The translations under genes and the position numbers were made by a program. The notes under the pieces were generated by a model. The model had not been told where the DNA came from. It made no database searches and was given only the letters and a program-made list of their open reading frames with translations. Source: Symbiobacterium terraclitae (lineage in GTDB: Bacteria; Bacillota; Sulfobacillia; Symbiobacteriales; Symbiobacteriaceae). From it: a DNA stretch of 64,000 nt. Below, piece after piece: positions 23,742-35,268 of the stretch. The stretch is from the NCBI RefSeq assembly GCF_017874315.1, contig NZ_JAGGLG010000012.1, positions 1 to 64,000 of the forward strand, written 5' to 3'. Position 1 is the stretch's first letter. The number at the start of each line of letters is the position of its first letter.

Positions 23742-26700
23742 CTACTGCATGGCGATCGCACCCAGGTCCTTCTTGCCCGCCGGCTTGCCGCCGGCAGCGA
23801 ACTTGGCCACGGCGCCCCGCGGGGTCGACTTGGAGGCCTGGCCGCCGGTGTTGGAGTAAACCTCGGTGTCGAGCACGAGGATGTTGACGTTCTTGCCGGA
23901 GGCGATGACGTGGTCGAGGCCGCCGAAACCGATGTCGTAGGCCCAGCCGTCGCCGCCGATGATCCAGACCGACTTCTTGACCAGGTAGTCGGCCACGGCG
24001 GCCAGCTGTGCGGCCCGCGGGTCGCTCAGCTTCTCCAGCCGCTCCTTCAGCTGGGCGACGCGCTCCCGCTGGGCGGCGATGCCGGCGACATCGGACTGGT
24101 CGGCCGTCAGCAGCGCGTCCGCCAGATCGGCGCCGATCTGATCCCGCAGCGCCTCCACCAGCTCCATCGCGATGCCGGTCTGCTTGTCGACGGCCAGCCG
24201 CATGCCGAGGCCGAACTCGGCGTTATCCTCGAACAGCGAGTTGGACCAGGCGGGGCCTCGGCCCGCGGCGTCCTTGGCCCACGGCGTGGTGGGCAGGTTG
24301 CCGCCGTAGATCGAGGAGCAGCCCGTGGCGTTGGCGATCAGCATGTGGTCGCCGAAGAGCTGGGAGATCAGCTTGAGGTAAGGCGTTTCGCCGCAGCCCG
24401 CACAGGCGCCGGAGAACTCGAAGAGCGGCCGGGCCAGCTGGACGTTGCGGACGTTGTTGAACGGGATGGCCGTCGCGTCCACGTCGGGCAGAGAGAGGAA
24501 GAAGTCCCAGTGCCCCTTCGTCTGCTCGCGGGCGGCGATGATATCGGTCATGTTGATGGCCTTGTGGGACGGATCCTGCTTGCTCTTGGCCGGGCAGGCC
24601 TCGACGCAGAGGGCGCAGCCGGTGCAGTCCTCGGTGGAAACCTGGATGGTGTACCGCTTGCCGGGCAGCTCGCGGAACCTGGCCGGCATGTGCTTGAAGC
24701 CCTCGGGCGCCCCGGCCAGGGCGGCCTCGTCGGCGACCTTGGCCCGGATCACGGCGTGCGGGCAGACCATGACGCACTTGCCGCACTGGATGCAGAGGTC
24801 CGGATCCCAGATCGGCACCTCGAGGCCGATGGAGCGCTTCTCCCACTGGGTGGTGGCGGTGGGATAGGTGCCGTCGGCGGGGAGCAGCGAGGTGGGCAGG
24901 TTGTCGCCGCGGTTGGCGATCATCTCCGCCGTCACCTTCTGCACGAACTCGGGCGCCTCGGCGGGCACCGGCGGGCGCAGGTCGATGGTGCTGGTCACCT
25001 CGCCGATCTTCACCTCGTGCAGATGGGCCACGGCGGTGTCGACGGCGGCGAAGTTCTTCTTCACGACGGCCTCGCCCTTGGCGGTGTAGGTCTTCTCGAT
25101 GGCCTTCTTGATCTTGGCGATCGCCTCTTCGCGCGGCAGCACGCCGGAGATGGCGAAGAAGCAGGTCTGCATGATGGTGTTGATCCGGCGGCCCATGCCC
25201 GTCTCGCGGGCGACGGCGTCGGCGTCGATCGCGTAGAGCTTCAGGCCCTTCTCGATCACCTGCTTCTGGAAGGTGCGCGGCAGGTGGTTCCAGACCTCGT
25301 CCGCCGGGTACGGCGAGTTGAGCAGTACAGTGGCGCCGGGCATCGCCGCGTCGAGCACCGGGTACTTCTCGACGAAGACGAACTGGTGGATCGCCACGAA
25401 GTTGGCCTTCTGGATCAGGTAGGTGGACTGGATCGGCCGCGGACCGAACCGCAGGTGGGAGATGGTGATGCCGCCGGACTTCTTGGAGTCGTAGACGAAG
25501 TAGCCCTGGGCGTAGAAGTCCGTCTCCTCACCGATGATCTTGATGGTGTTCTTGTTGGCGCCCACCGTGCCGTCGGAGCCGAGGCCCCAGAACATCGCCC
25601 GGAATACGTCGTCAGCCTCGGTGGAGAAGCTGGGATCGTACTCGAGGTGGGTGTTGGTCAGGTCGTCGATGATGCCGACCGTGAAGTGGTTCTTCGGCGC
25701 GTCCTTCTTCAGCTCGTCGAAGACGGCCTTGACCATGGCCGGGGTGAACTCCTTGGAGCCCAGGCCGTAGCGGCCGCCGACCACGCGCGGCAGGCTGGCG
25801 CGGGCGCCGCTCATCACGGCGTCGGAGAGGGCGGTCAGCACATCCTGGTAGAGCGGCTCGCCGGCGGAGCCCGGCTCCTTGGTCCGGTCGAGGACGGCGA
25901 TCGCCTTCACGGTGGCCGGGATGGCCTTGAGGAGGGCCTCGGCGGAGAACGGCCGGAACAGGCGGACCTTGATCAGGCCGACCTTCTCACCGCGGGCGGT
26001 CAGGTACTTGACGGTCTCCTCGACGGTCTCGGCGCCGGAGCCCATCAGGATGATGATCCGCTCCGCGTCAGGGGCGCCGGAGTAGTCGAAGAGGTGGTAG
26101 TGGCGGCCGGTCAGCTGGGCCAGCTGATCCATGCACTCCTGCACGATGCCGGGGGTGGCCAGGTAGAACGGGTTTGAGACCTCGCGCGCCTGGAAGTAGA
26201 CGTCGGGGTTCTGCGCGGTGCCGCGCATCACGGGGCGGTCAGGCGAGAGGCTGCGCTCCCGGTGAGCCCGCACCAGCTCGTCATCGATCATCGCCCGGAT
26301 GGTCTCGTCCGGGAGCAGCTCGATCTTCTGCACCTCGTGGGAGGTGCGGAAGCCGTCGAAGGCATGCACGAAGGGAACCCGCGCCTTCAGCGTGGCCGCC
26401 TGGGCCACCAGCGCGAGGTCCATGACCTCCTGGACGTTGCTGCTGAAGAGCATCGCCCAGCCGGTCTGGCGGGCCGCCATCACGTCGGAGTGGTCACCGA
26501 AGATGGAGAGGCCCTGGGTGGCGATCGCCCGCGCCGCGATGTGGAAAACGGTCGGGGTGAGTTCGCCGGCAATCTTGTACATGTTGGGGATCATGAGCAG
26601 GAGACCCTGGGATGCGGTGAAGGTCGTTGCGAGCGCGCCGCCCTGGAGGGCACCGTGGATGGCGCCTGCGGCGCCGCCCTCCGACTGCATCTCCTGCACC

Positions 26701-26867
26701 TGAGGCACCGTGCCCCACAGGTTCTTCACGCCCGCGGCCGCCCACGCATCCGCAAACTCGCCCATCGGCGATGACGGGGTGATCGGGTAGATCGCGATCA
26801 CTTCGTTGGTGCGGTACGCGACGTATGCCGCTGCCTCGTTACCGTCGATAGTTACTCTTCTGGGCAT
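23742..26867 (-). CDS. nifJ: Pyruvate:ferredoxin (flavodoxin) oxidoreductase, stopped early by TAG
   Basis: Decarboxylates pyruvate to acetyl-CoA, reducing ferredoxin. The N-terminal domain has YPITPSSPMGE. Ferredoxin-like motifs CIQCGKCVMVCP and CTGCALCVEACP carry two clusters; CAGCGETPYLK and NATGCSS give three proximal-cluster cysteines. The TPP motif GDGWAYDIG...NTGGQ is intact. The frame then ends IAMQ-TAG, where homologues read on with Tyr (IAMSYGNVYVA type), and the missing 141 residues follow in the same frame. ATG 26867 follows AGGAGCGTGACTTG. Termination here would remove a cluster ligand and part of the TPP domain, so the truncated protein should be inactive. Confidence 0.9.
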   Translation of the reverse strand: MPRRVTIDGNEAAAYVAYRTNEVIAIYPITPSSPMGEFADAWAAAGVKNLWGTVPQVQEMQSEGGAAGAIHGALQGGALATTFTASQGLLLMIPNMYKIAGELTPTVFHIAARAIATQGLSIFGDHSDVMAARQTGWAMLFSSNVQEVMDLALVAQAATLKARVPFVHAFDGFRTSHEVQKIELLPDETIRAMIDDELVRAHRERSLSPDRPVMRGTAQNPDVYFQAREVSNPFYLATPGIVQECMDQLAQLTGRHYHLFDYSGAPDAERIIILMGSGAETVEETVKYLTARGEKVGLIKVRLFRPFSAEALLKAIPATVKAIAVLDRTKEPGSAGEPLYQDVLTALSDAVMSGARASLPRVVGGRYGLGSKEFTPAMVKAVFDELKKDAPKNHFTVGIIDDLTNTHLEYDPSFSTEADDVFRAMFWGLGSDGTVGANKNTIKIIGEETDFYAQGYFVYDSKKSGGITISHLRFGPRPIQSTYLIQKANFVAIHQFVFVEKYPVLDAAMPGATVLLNSPYPADEVWNHLPRTFQKQVIEKGLKLYAIDADAVARETGMGRRINTIMQTCFFAISGVLPREEAIAKIKKAIEKTYTAKGEAVVKKNFAAVDTAVAHLHEVKIGEVTSTIDLRPPVPAEAPEFVQKVTAEMIANRGDNLPTSLLPADGTYPTATTQWEKRSIGLEVPIWDPDLCIQCGKCVMVCPHAVIRAKVADEAALAGAPEGFKHMPARFRELPGKRYTIQVSTEDCTGCALCVEACPAKSKQDPSHKAINMTDIIAAREQTKGHWDFFLSLPDVDATAIPFNNVRNVQLARPLFEFSGACAGCGETPYLKLISQLFGDHMLIANATGCSSIYGGNLPTTPWAKDAAGRGPAWSNSLFEDNAEFGLGMRLAVDKQTGIAMELVEALRDQIGADLADALLTADQSDVAGIAAQRERVAQLKERLEKLSDPRAAQLAAVADYLVKKSVWIIGGDGWAYDIGFGGLDHVIASGKNVNILVLDTEVYSNTGGQASKSTPRGAVAKFAAGGKPAGKKDLGAIAMQ

Positions 26868-27139
26868 CAAGTCACGCTCCTATCTTTCAGGCCGCAAGGG
26901 TCGCGGCCTTCATGCTCCTAGTCCTGCTATATTGTAGCGTCAGTGTACTTTGGGCTGACAGGGCAACAAAGTCCCCATTTCGGACAGGGCACATGGTTCA
27001 ATTTGTGGGGTGAATACAGGGCACCCTTATGAGCAGTTGGGCACAGTCCGCGCCGTAGGGCGGCCATGGCGCAATCGGGCGACGACCCCACCATTCGCCG
27101 CTGCGGCCCGATCATCCGGAAAGAGGAACTCCTGCAGCA

Positions 27140-28747
27140 CTACCACGCGGCGATCTGCCCGTCGGTGCGCGGCTCGGTCCCGCCGACCAGCACGCCGTCG
27201 GGCTGGCGCCAGATGATCTGGCCGCGGCCGAACCCTCCCGATCCCATGGCCCAGCGCACCGCGTGCCCCCTGCGGGCCAGGGCGTCGGCGATGTGCGTGG
27301 GCACGCTGTGCTCCAGCTCCACCGTCCTGCCCTCGATCCACTGCCAGCGGGGCGCGTCCAGCGCGGCCTGCGGGTTCAGGGCGAAGTCGATGGTGTTCAT
27401 GATCACCTGGAGGTGGCCCTGGGGCTGCATGAACCCGCCCATCACGCCGAACGGCCCGACCGGCTGACCGTCCCGGGTGAGGAAGCCGGGAATGATGGTG
27501 TTGTACGGCCGCTTCCCCGGCTCCAGGCGGTTGGGGTGGCCGGGCTCCAGGCTGAAGCAGTGCCCCCGGTTGTTCAGCGCGATGCCCGTCTCCGGGATGA
27601 CGATGCCGCAGCCGAAGCCCATGTAGTTGGACTGGATGTAGGAGACCATGTTCCCCTCGCCGTCCGCGGCCGCCAGGTAGACCGTGCCGCCGCGCGGCGG
27701 CTGGCCGGGGGCAGGGTCCAGCGCGGTGCGGCCGATCAGCTGCCGGCGCTCCGCCGCGTATGCCTCTGAGAGCAGGTCGCTCACCGCCTCGTCCATGGCG
27801 GCGGGGTCCGCGATGAAACGCCTGCCGTCAGCGAACGCCAGCTTCAGCGCCTCGATCTGCCGGTGGTAGGTCCCCACGTCCTCTCGCGCGCCGAACTCAA
27901 AGCCCTTGAGGATGTTGAGCGCCAGCAGCGCCACCAGCCCCTGCCCGTTGGGCGGCAGCTCCCAGACGTCGTAACCCCGGTAGTGGACCGAGATGGGCTC
28001 CACCCACTCGGGCCGGAAGGCGGCCAGGTCATCGGCGCTGATGTAGCCGCCGTGCTGCCGGGCGAACGCGGCGATGCGCTCCGCCAGTTCACCCCGGTAG
28101 AAGGCCTCGCCTGCCGTTTCCGCGATCATGCGCAGCGTCCGCGCGTGGGCCGGAGAGCGCCATACCTCTCCGACCGCCGGCGCCCGCCCCTGGGGTGCGA
28201 AGGTGTCGAACCAGGGGCGGAAGGCCTCTCCGTCCAGGCTCTTCCGGTAGCTGGCGAAGGCGCTCTGCCAGTAGCGCCCCAGCGTGGGCGAGACCGGGTA
28301 GCCGCGCTCCGCGTACTCGGCCGCGGGAGCCAGCACCCGGGTGAGGGGCAGGCGGCCGAAGCGGCGGTTCAGCTCCACCCAGGCCGCCGGCGCACCGGGC
28401 ACCATGGCGGGGATGAAGCCGTGCCGCGGGATCTCGCGGTGGCCTGCACGCTCCAGCGCCTCGACGCTGAGTGCGCGCGGCGCAGGGCCGCTGCTGTTGA
28501 GGCCGTGGAGGCGCCCGCCGGACCAGACCAGTGCGAAGGCGTCGGAGCCGATGCCGTTGGACGTGGGCTCGACGACGGTCAGCATCGCCGCCGTGGCCAC
28601 CGCCGCGTCCACAGCGTTTCCGCCCTGCTGCAGAATGGCAAGCCCGGCCTGGGCCGCGAGCGGCTGTGAGGTGGCCACCATCCCACGGGCGGCATAGACG
28701 CAGTTGCGTCGCGACGGATACGGGTACTCCAGCGGATCGAAGCGCAT
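27140..28747 (-). CDS. Gamma-glutamyltransferase family protein
   Basis: A 535-aa N-terminal-nucleophile enzyme. GGNAVDAAVA near residue 42 and the cleavage site before the catalytic threonine (GGTVYLAAADGEGNMVS, about residue 355) are clear. GFGCGIVIPETGIALNNRG, YNTIIPG and GVMGGFMQPQGH complete the active-site wall. Family enzymes self-cleave into two subunits and hydrolyse or transfer gamma-glutamyl groups, or act as cephalosporin/glutaryl acylases. No signal peptide is seen, so a cytoplasmic YwrD-like amidase is more likely than a secreted glutathionase. ATG 28747 has AAGGAGGAG. It stands between two other minus-strand genes. Confidence 0.92.
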   Translation of the reverse strand: MRFDPLEYPYPSRRNCVYAARGMVATSQPLAAQAGLAILQQGGNAVDAAVATAAMLTVVEPTSNGIGSDAFALVWSGGRLHGLNSSGPAPRALSVEALERAGHREIPRHGFIPAMVPGAPAAWVELNRRFGRLPLTRVLAPAAEYAERGYPVSPTLGRYWQSAFASYRKSLDGEAFRPWFDTFAPQGRAPAVGEVWRSPAHARTLRMIAETAGEAFYRGELAERIAAFARQHGGYISADDLAAFRPEWVEPISVHYRGYDVWELPPNGQGLVALLALNILKGFEFGAREDVGTYHRQIEALKLAFADGRRFIADPAAMDEAVSDLLSEAYAAERRQLIGRTALDPAPGQPPRGGTVYLAAADGEGNMVSYIQSNYMGFGCGIVIPETGIALNNRGHCFSLEPGHPNRLEPGKRPYNTIIPGFLTRDGQPVGPFGVMGGFMQPQGHLQVIMNTIDFALNPQAALDAPRWQWIEGRTVELEHSVPTHIADALARRGHAVRWAMGSGGFGRGQIIWRQPDGVLVGGTEPRTDGQIAAW

Positions 28748-28770
28748 CTGTCACTCCTCCTTGGGTAGCC

Positions 28771-28955
28771 TGGGCAGGGCGGCTCGGCGCCGCTGGCGCT
28801 CAGCAGCGGCAATGCTCCTCGTCGGCCGGGCGTGCTCGCTCCGCTGCGCTCGCGCCGGCCTCCTGCGGAGCTTTGAACCGGCGCCAGCAACGCGCCTTCG
28901 CTCGCCCTGCCCCGGTGCAGCAGCTCGGTCAGTTACGGGCAGGGCGGCTCGGCGC
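28771..28955. repeat. 20-bp direct repeat flanking a 185-bp spacer
   Basis: The 20-base GC-rich string beginning GGGCAGGGCGG occurs near 28772 and again near 28937. The second copy is in the last codons of the DUF2161 gene and the first is in the gap before the GGT gene. The intervening bases contain no gene I can support. A short duplication or slippage event is likely. Confidence 0.4.
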
Positions 28956-29682
28956 CACCGCCTGGCCCGGGCAGGCCTTGCTGCGCTGCGGCGGACTCGG
29001 CCAGGGCGTTCACCACGTCCGCGTACGTCTGCAGCGCGGCTTCGCCGGCCGGCGACAGCCGGTAGACGCCGCGGCTCACCCGCTCAAACCAGCGGTAGTG
29101 GTCGTCCTGCAGTATCGCCCCAGCCCGCTGCACCCCGGTTTCGCTCCGGATCGCGCGCAGCGGGGCCGGGCCGCGGCGCTGCAGGAAGGCGGCGAGGCGC
29201 AGGGCGTCCTCCCGGTAGGCCGTGACGAGCGGGCGGCGGGTGGAGCCGCCGGTGTTGCGGTCGCCCGACCGGGCGTGGAACTCGCGCAGCAACGCGATGC
29301 GCCGCTTCCGCGCGGCGCGGGGGCGGACGGGCTCGGGGTCCAGCAGCACGGTGGCCGAGGGGCCGGTCCCGCGGAACCGGACCGTGATCAGCCCCACGCC
29401 GAGCCGGCGGCAGAGCGCCTTCACCTGCGACCAGCGGCGGCTGCTGCCGGAACGGCCCGGCTCCTCCACGGCCAGGTAGACCGCCTCCGACAGGCGCAGG
29501 CGCTCCACGCCCTGCAGCACCAGGTCGAGGGTGAACGTGCGCTTCAGCTCCACGATCACCAGGTCTTCGCCTCTGACGGCCACCAGGTCGCAGCCGTTCA
29601 CCTCGCCCTTCACGGTGAAGCCCATCCCCTCCAGCAGCGCCTTGACCGGACCGTACAGGTCGGTCTCGCGGCGGGCCTGCAT
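28933..29682 (-). CDS. DUF2161-family PD-(D/E)XK nuclease-like protein
   Basis: A 249-aa cytoplasmic protein. Residues about 5-60 carry the restriction-enzyme-like core: ETDLYGPVKALLE, then the metal-binding GCDLVAVRGEDLVIVELK (D...E-x-K). This matches DUF2161-type putative phosphodiesterases. The C-terminal half (about 150-240) looks like a winged-helix module ending in RVSRGVYRLSPAGEAAL, which could recognise DNA. The start is ATG 29682 with GGGGAGGTGA at good spacing; an extended upstream frame lacks coding character. No methylase is adjacent, so this is probably not a restriction system. Its function is unknown. Confidence 0.85.
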   Translation of the reverse strand: MQARRETDLYGPVKALLEGMGFTVKGEVNGCDLVAVRGEDLVIVELKRTFTLDLVLQGVERLRLSEAVYLAVEEPGRSGSSRRWSQVKALCRRLGVGLITVRFRGTGPSATVLLDPEPVRPRAARKRRIALLREFHARSGDRNTGGSTRRPLVTAYREDALRLAAFLQRRGPAPLRAIRSETGVQRAGAILQDDHYRWFERVSRGVYRLSPAGEAALQTYADVVNALAESAAAQQGLPGPGGGAEPPCP

Positions 29683-29782
29683 TCCTTCACCTCCCCTTGT
29701 GAGGCTTTCCCCTGCCCATCTTCCTTGCGGCGGCGACCAAATCCTGCAGCCCTTCGGGAGTGGCCCCGGGACAGCGCCGGAG

Positions 29783-29791
29783 CATAGCATA
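29783..29791 (+). promoter_or_regulatory. Possible mother-cell sigma factor -10 (CATANNNTA)
   Basis: CATAGCATA matches the -10 consensus of SigK-type sporulation promoters and lies about 46 bp before the start of the proline-rich small protein. No matching -35 is seen at the right distance, so this is a weak suggestion only. Confidence 0.2.
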
Positions 29792-29836
29792 ACGAAGAGT
29801 CGCGTGATATGGTTCCCTGGAGCAGGAGGTATGGCC

Positions 29837-30172
29837 GTGCTCTTCGGAGGTTTTCCCATTCCCGGGATCAACTGCCCGTCGCCGCCCTTTCCGACCCCGA
29901 CGCTGAGCCCTGTGGGCAAGGGCATTCCCCTGCCCTCGCCCGGCGCCTTCCCGGTCCCCTGGGGCGCGCCGGTGGTCAGCCCCTTCACCCCCGCGGCCAA
30001 GGTGCCGCTGCCCACGCCGACCGCGCCCACGGTGATTCCGAGTACCTACCCCTTCGGGGTGCCCGCGATCGGTTTCGGTTTCCCGTTCCCTGCGGCCCCG
30101 GCGTTCAGCCCCTTCGGCAAACCGTTCAGCACGGGGGTCCCGGCGGTGTTCGGGGTGCCCTTCTGCCTGTGA
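29837..30172 (+). CDS. Small proline/phenylalanine-rich repeat protein
   Basis: A 111-aa protein of very skewed composition: roughly a quarter proline, rich in Gly, Phe, Ala, Thr and Val, with almost no charged residues. Recurrent short patterns include FPIPG, PFPTP, PVPWG, PFGVPA and PFGKPF. One Cys lies near each end (INCP and FCL). No signal peptide is present. AGGAGGT at 29824-29830 is only 1 nt from ATG 29831 but 7 nt from GTG 29837, so GTG is preferred. I do not know the family; composition and lack of export signal suggest a structural, possibly spore-coat-like, protein (inference). A terminator follows. Confidence 0.7.
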   Translation: MLFGGFPIPGINCPSPPFPTPTLSPVGKGIPLPSPGAFPVPWGAPVVSPFTPAAKVPLPTPTAPTVIPSTYPFGVPAIGFGFPFPAAPAFSPFGKPFSTGVPAVFGVPFCL

Positions 30173-30192
30173 CCAAGTCTGCGCACGCGCTT

Positions 30193-30219
30193 GGGCGGAC
30201 CGGCGTTGCCGGTCCGCCC
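30193..30219. terminator. Bidirectional terminator
   Basis: A perfect 12-bp stem (30193-30204 with 30208-30219) with a 3-base loop lies between the proline-rich gene and the convergent CARDB-SLH gene. Confidence 0.8.
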
Positions 30220-30226
30220 GCTGTTG

Positions 30227-31960
30227 TTACCGATCCCGGAGGACCAGGAGGTTGGCGAGCAACATGGCCGCCTCGGCCCGGGTCATGGGCGTGTCGCCCG
30301 CGAACGCCGCCGAGGCGAAGACGGGGTAGTGTGCCCCTGCGCCCATCAGCCCGGCGTCGATCCCGACCGCGACGTAGGCGTAGTACCAGAGGTCGGCGGT
30401 CACGTCGACGGGCAGCGAACCCACCGTCCGGCCGTACGCAGCGACCAGGTCGGCGGTGACGATCTTCACGCCCTGCGCCCGGGTGACCAGGTCGTCGGGC
30501 CGGAAGGTGCCGTCCGGGAAGCCGATGATGGCGCCGTTAGCCACGGCCGCAGCCAGGAAGCCCATCGTATCCGCCCAGTGGCCCGCGGTGTCGGAGAAGG
30601 GCAGCGGCTCGCCCGGGCGGGGATCGATTCCGACTGCAAGGGTGTACATCTTCGCGAACTCCGCCCGGGTCACCGACCGCTCGGGTCGGAAGGTGCCGTC
30701 TTCGTAGCCGTTGATGATGCCCTCGGCCACCAGGACGGATACGGCTGCACACGCGGGGTGGCTGGCCGGCAGATCGCTGAAGTCCTGATCGGTGCAGGTC
30801 GTGGGGAAAGCCGGAGGTTCCGAGTCGCCCGGGGGCTCGGGCGACGGGTCGGTCGGGTCCCCAGGGTCGTCGGGCGGTGGGGTCGGATCCCCGCGGTCAC
30901 CCGGCGGGGGCGCCGGATCCCCGGGATCAGCGATGGGCGGCTCCGGATCGGGTATCGGCAGCGTCCTGTCGCTGGGCCGGACGGTCACCATGAGGCAGGC
31001 CGTGTTGTTTTCCTCACTGGCCTCGCTGACGCGCCCGGCGGGGTCGACCACGACACCCAGGCAGTACAGTCCCGGAGGAGTGTCGGCAGGGATGGTTCCC
31101 TTCACCGGGTACTCAACCGATGTGCCTGGCTCCAGGTCAGATGTGGCCGTGATGCGGCCGCGCGGCAGCACGGCGCCGTCCCGGAAGCTGGCCGACTCCT
31201 CGCCGTACGCCACGGGGATTTCGGTCGACGTGGACAGCACGAAGGCGAGCTCATAGCCCTCCTGCCCCGGGCGGTTTCCGGCGGCCTTCAGCGCGCCGCC
31301 GTTGGTGACCTTCACGGTGGCGAGGCCTTCCAGGCTGGTGCCACGGACGACTTCGGCGGGCCCGGAGAGCGACACCGTGAGGTCGGGTTTCAGGACGATG
31401 ATCCCCGGGTCGATGGGCAGGGGATCGATGGGGATGAGCAGGAAGCGCCTGATGGTGATGTTGACGCAGTGGGAGTTGTTGTCTTCATTGGCTTCGGTTA
31501 CCCGGTTCGTGGGGTCGATGACCGCCGTCAGGCAGTAATCGCCGGGCGGGGTGGAGCTGGGGATCGCCCCCGCCGGCGTCAGCTCAACGGTCTGGCCGCC
31601 GTTCACGCTGGGCGTGGCCGTGATCTGGGTGAGCGGGATGCGCGTGTCGCCCTGCACCAGTTCGAGGTCGATCAGGTAGCTCTCGGTGCCCTCTGTGTTG
31701 CCCGGCACTGACGGCAGGCCCTTGTTCGAAACCTGGAGTTTTACGAGGCCGTCGTACGACTGCCCCTGCCTCAGTTCTTCGGGGCCGGTTACGGTGATGG
31801 TCAGGTCTGGGAGCAACACGGGCGGCGGGAAGATGGGGGGGAGGGACGGGTCGATCGGTAACGGGTTGATCGGCACTGGAGACGCCGCCTGCAGCACTCC
31901 CGGCGGCAGCCAGAGGGCGAGGGAGAGGAGCCATGCGAGCCATCAGGACCGGACCTTCAT
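30227..31960 (-). CDS. CARDB-SLH surface protein with an in-frame TGA at codon 6
   Basis: The frame opens at ATG 31960, 8 nt after GGGAG, and reads MKVRS, then TGA (31943-31945). It goes straight on with a textbook signal peptide core (WLAWLLSLALWLPPG...LQAA). Next come two CARDB-like adhesion modules (about residues 50-150 and 175-310, each with VVDP..RVSEASEENN type motifs). A Pro/Asp/Gly linker of PGDP repeats and three SLH motifs (GYEDGTFRPERSVTRAEFAK; GFPDGTFRPDDLVTRAQ) complete about 577 codons. The first start codon after the TGA is GTG 31897, which would lose the export signal. It should be a wall-anchored surface protein, but as written can be exported only by readthrough. Confidence 0.8.
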
Positions 31961-32060
31961 GGTAAGCACTCCCTTGCTGACCTGGATAAACCCCATTGGG
32001 TACCCTATGCCGAAATTTCGACCCGCGTGCCGCGGGACGTGGGTCGCCCGGCTCCTACTC

Positions 32061-32090
32061 TCTATACAACTGCGGTTTCCGCTATGTCAG
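32061..32090 (-). promoter_or_regulatory. Promoter for the CARDB-SLH gene
   Basis: On the minus strand, CTGACA (32085-32090) and TATAGA (32061-32066) lie 18 bp apart with a small GCGGAAACCGC hairpin between them. The leader to ATG 31960 is about 95 nt. Confidence 0.55.
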
Positions 32091-32140
32091 CAGAAGCCCC
32101 CTCCGATCCAAGTGGGAGGGGGTCAAGCCCCTTTGATCAA

Positions 32141-32225
32141 CGAAGGGAGGGGGTGCCCCCTCCCTACACCCTCCCCCAGGCTGTTGGTACCTGGTGCCCC
32201 GGGGGCGGGCCGCACATGTCGGCCC
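32141..32225. repeat. GC-rich double-hairpin repeat, copy A (degenerate)
   Basis: It contains a GGGAGGGGGTGCCCCCTCCC hairpin, then ACACCCTCCCCC and CCCCGGGGGCGGGCCGCACATGTCGGCCC, but the right arm of the second hairpin is lost. An extra partial hairpin (GGGAGGGGGTCAAGCCCC) lies just before, at 32113-32131. It matches copies B and C. Confidence 0.65.
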
Positions 32226-32434
32226 ATGATCGAAGTGGGAGGGGCCAAGCCCCCTCCCACACCCTCCCCCCGGCCTTTGCCACGCCGTGCCCCGGGGGCG
32301 GGCTGCGCATGTCAGCCCGCCCCCGGTAGGAAGGTCTAGTTATCAACTTGGTTCTCAGCGTGTTGGTCAAGACGCCGAGTCAGCTACTTCTCGCTGGCCA
32401 GCCGCCGGAGAACCGTCTGCAGCACGCCGCCGTT
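32226..32434. repeat. Tandem duplication unit 1: hairpin repeat copy B plus a copy of the acnA 3' end
   Basis: About 210 bp closely matching 32435-32646. It carries a hairpin GGGAGGGG/CCCCTCCC, then a hairpin CGGGGGCGGGCTG/CAGCCCGCCCCCG. A spacer follows, then a minus-strand stretch (32387-32434) encoding [16 protein letters not shown]-stop, the exact C-terminus of aconitase. The two codon differences from the real acnA end are both silent. Confidence 0.9.
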
Positions 32435-32595
32435 GATTGAAGTAGGGAGGGGGGCGGAGCCCCCCTCCCTACACCCTCCCCCCGGCCTTTGCTACGCCGT
32501 GCCCCGGGGGCGGGCTGCGCATGTCGGCCCGCCCCCGGTAGGAAGGTCCAGTTATCAACTTGGTTCTCAGCGTACTGGTCGAGACGCCGAATCAG

Positions 32596-35268
<2,673 letters not shown>

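Noticed and set aside
23742-23744. Pyrrolysine insertion at the PFOR amber codon
   Set aside because: The site is Tyr in homologues, no pyl genes are in the window, and many neighbouring genes end in TAG, so TAG is a normal stop here.
23559-26177. 872-codon plus-strand open frame opposite the PFOR gene
   Set aside because: A low-complexity Gly/Val/His/Leu/Asp shadow; the minus frame carries clear PFOR motifs.
31943-31945. Selenocysteine, or Trp reassignment, at the TGA of the CARDB-SLH gene
   Set aside because: No selenocysteine hairpin or redox context lies in a signal peptide, and other genes in the window (sdhC, ctsR, greA neighbours) use TGA as a true stop.
32103-32537. Possible CRISPR array
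   Set aside because: Repeats are long, palindromic and unevenly spaced, include coding sequence, and have no unique spacers of constant length or cas genes.
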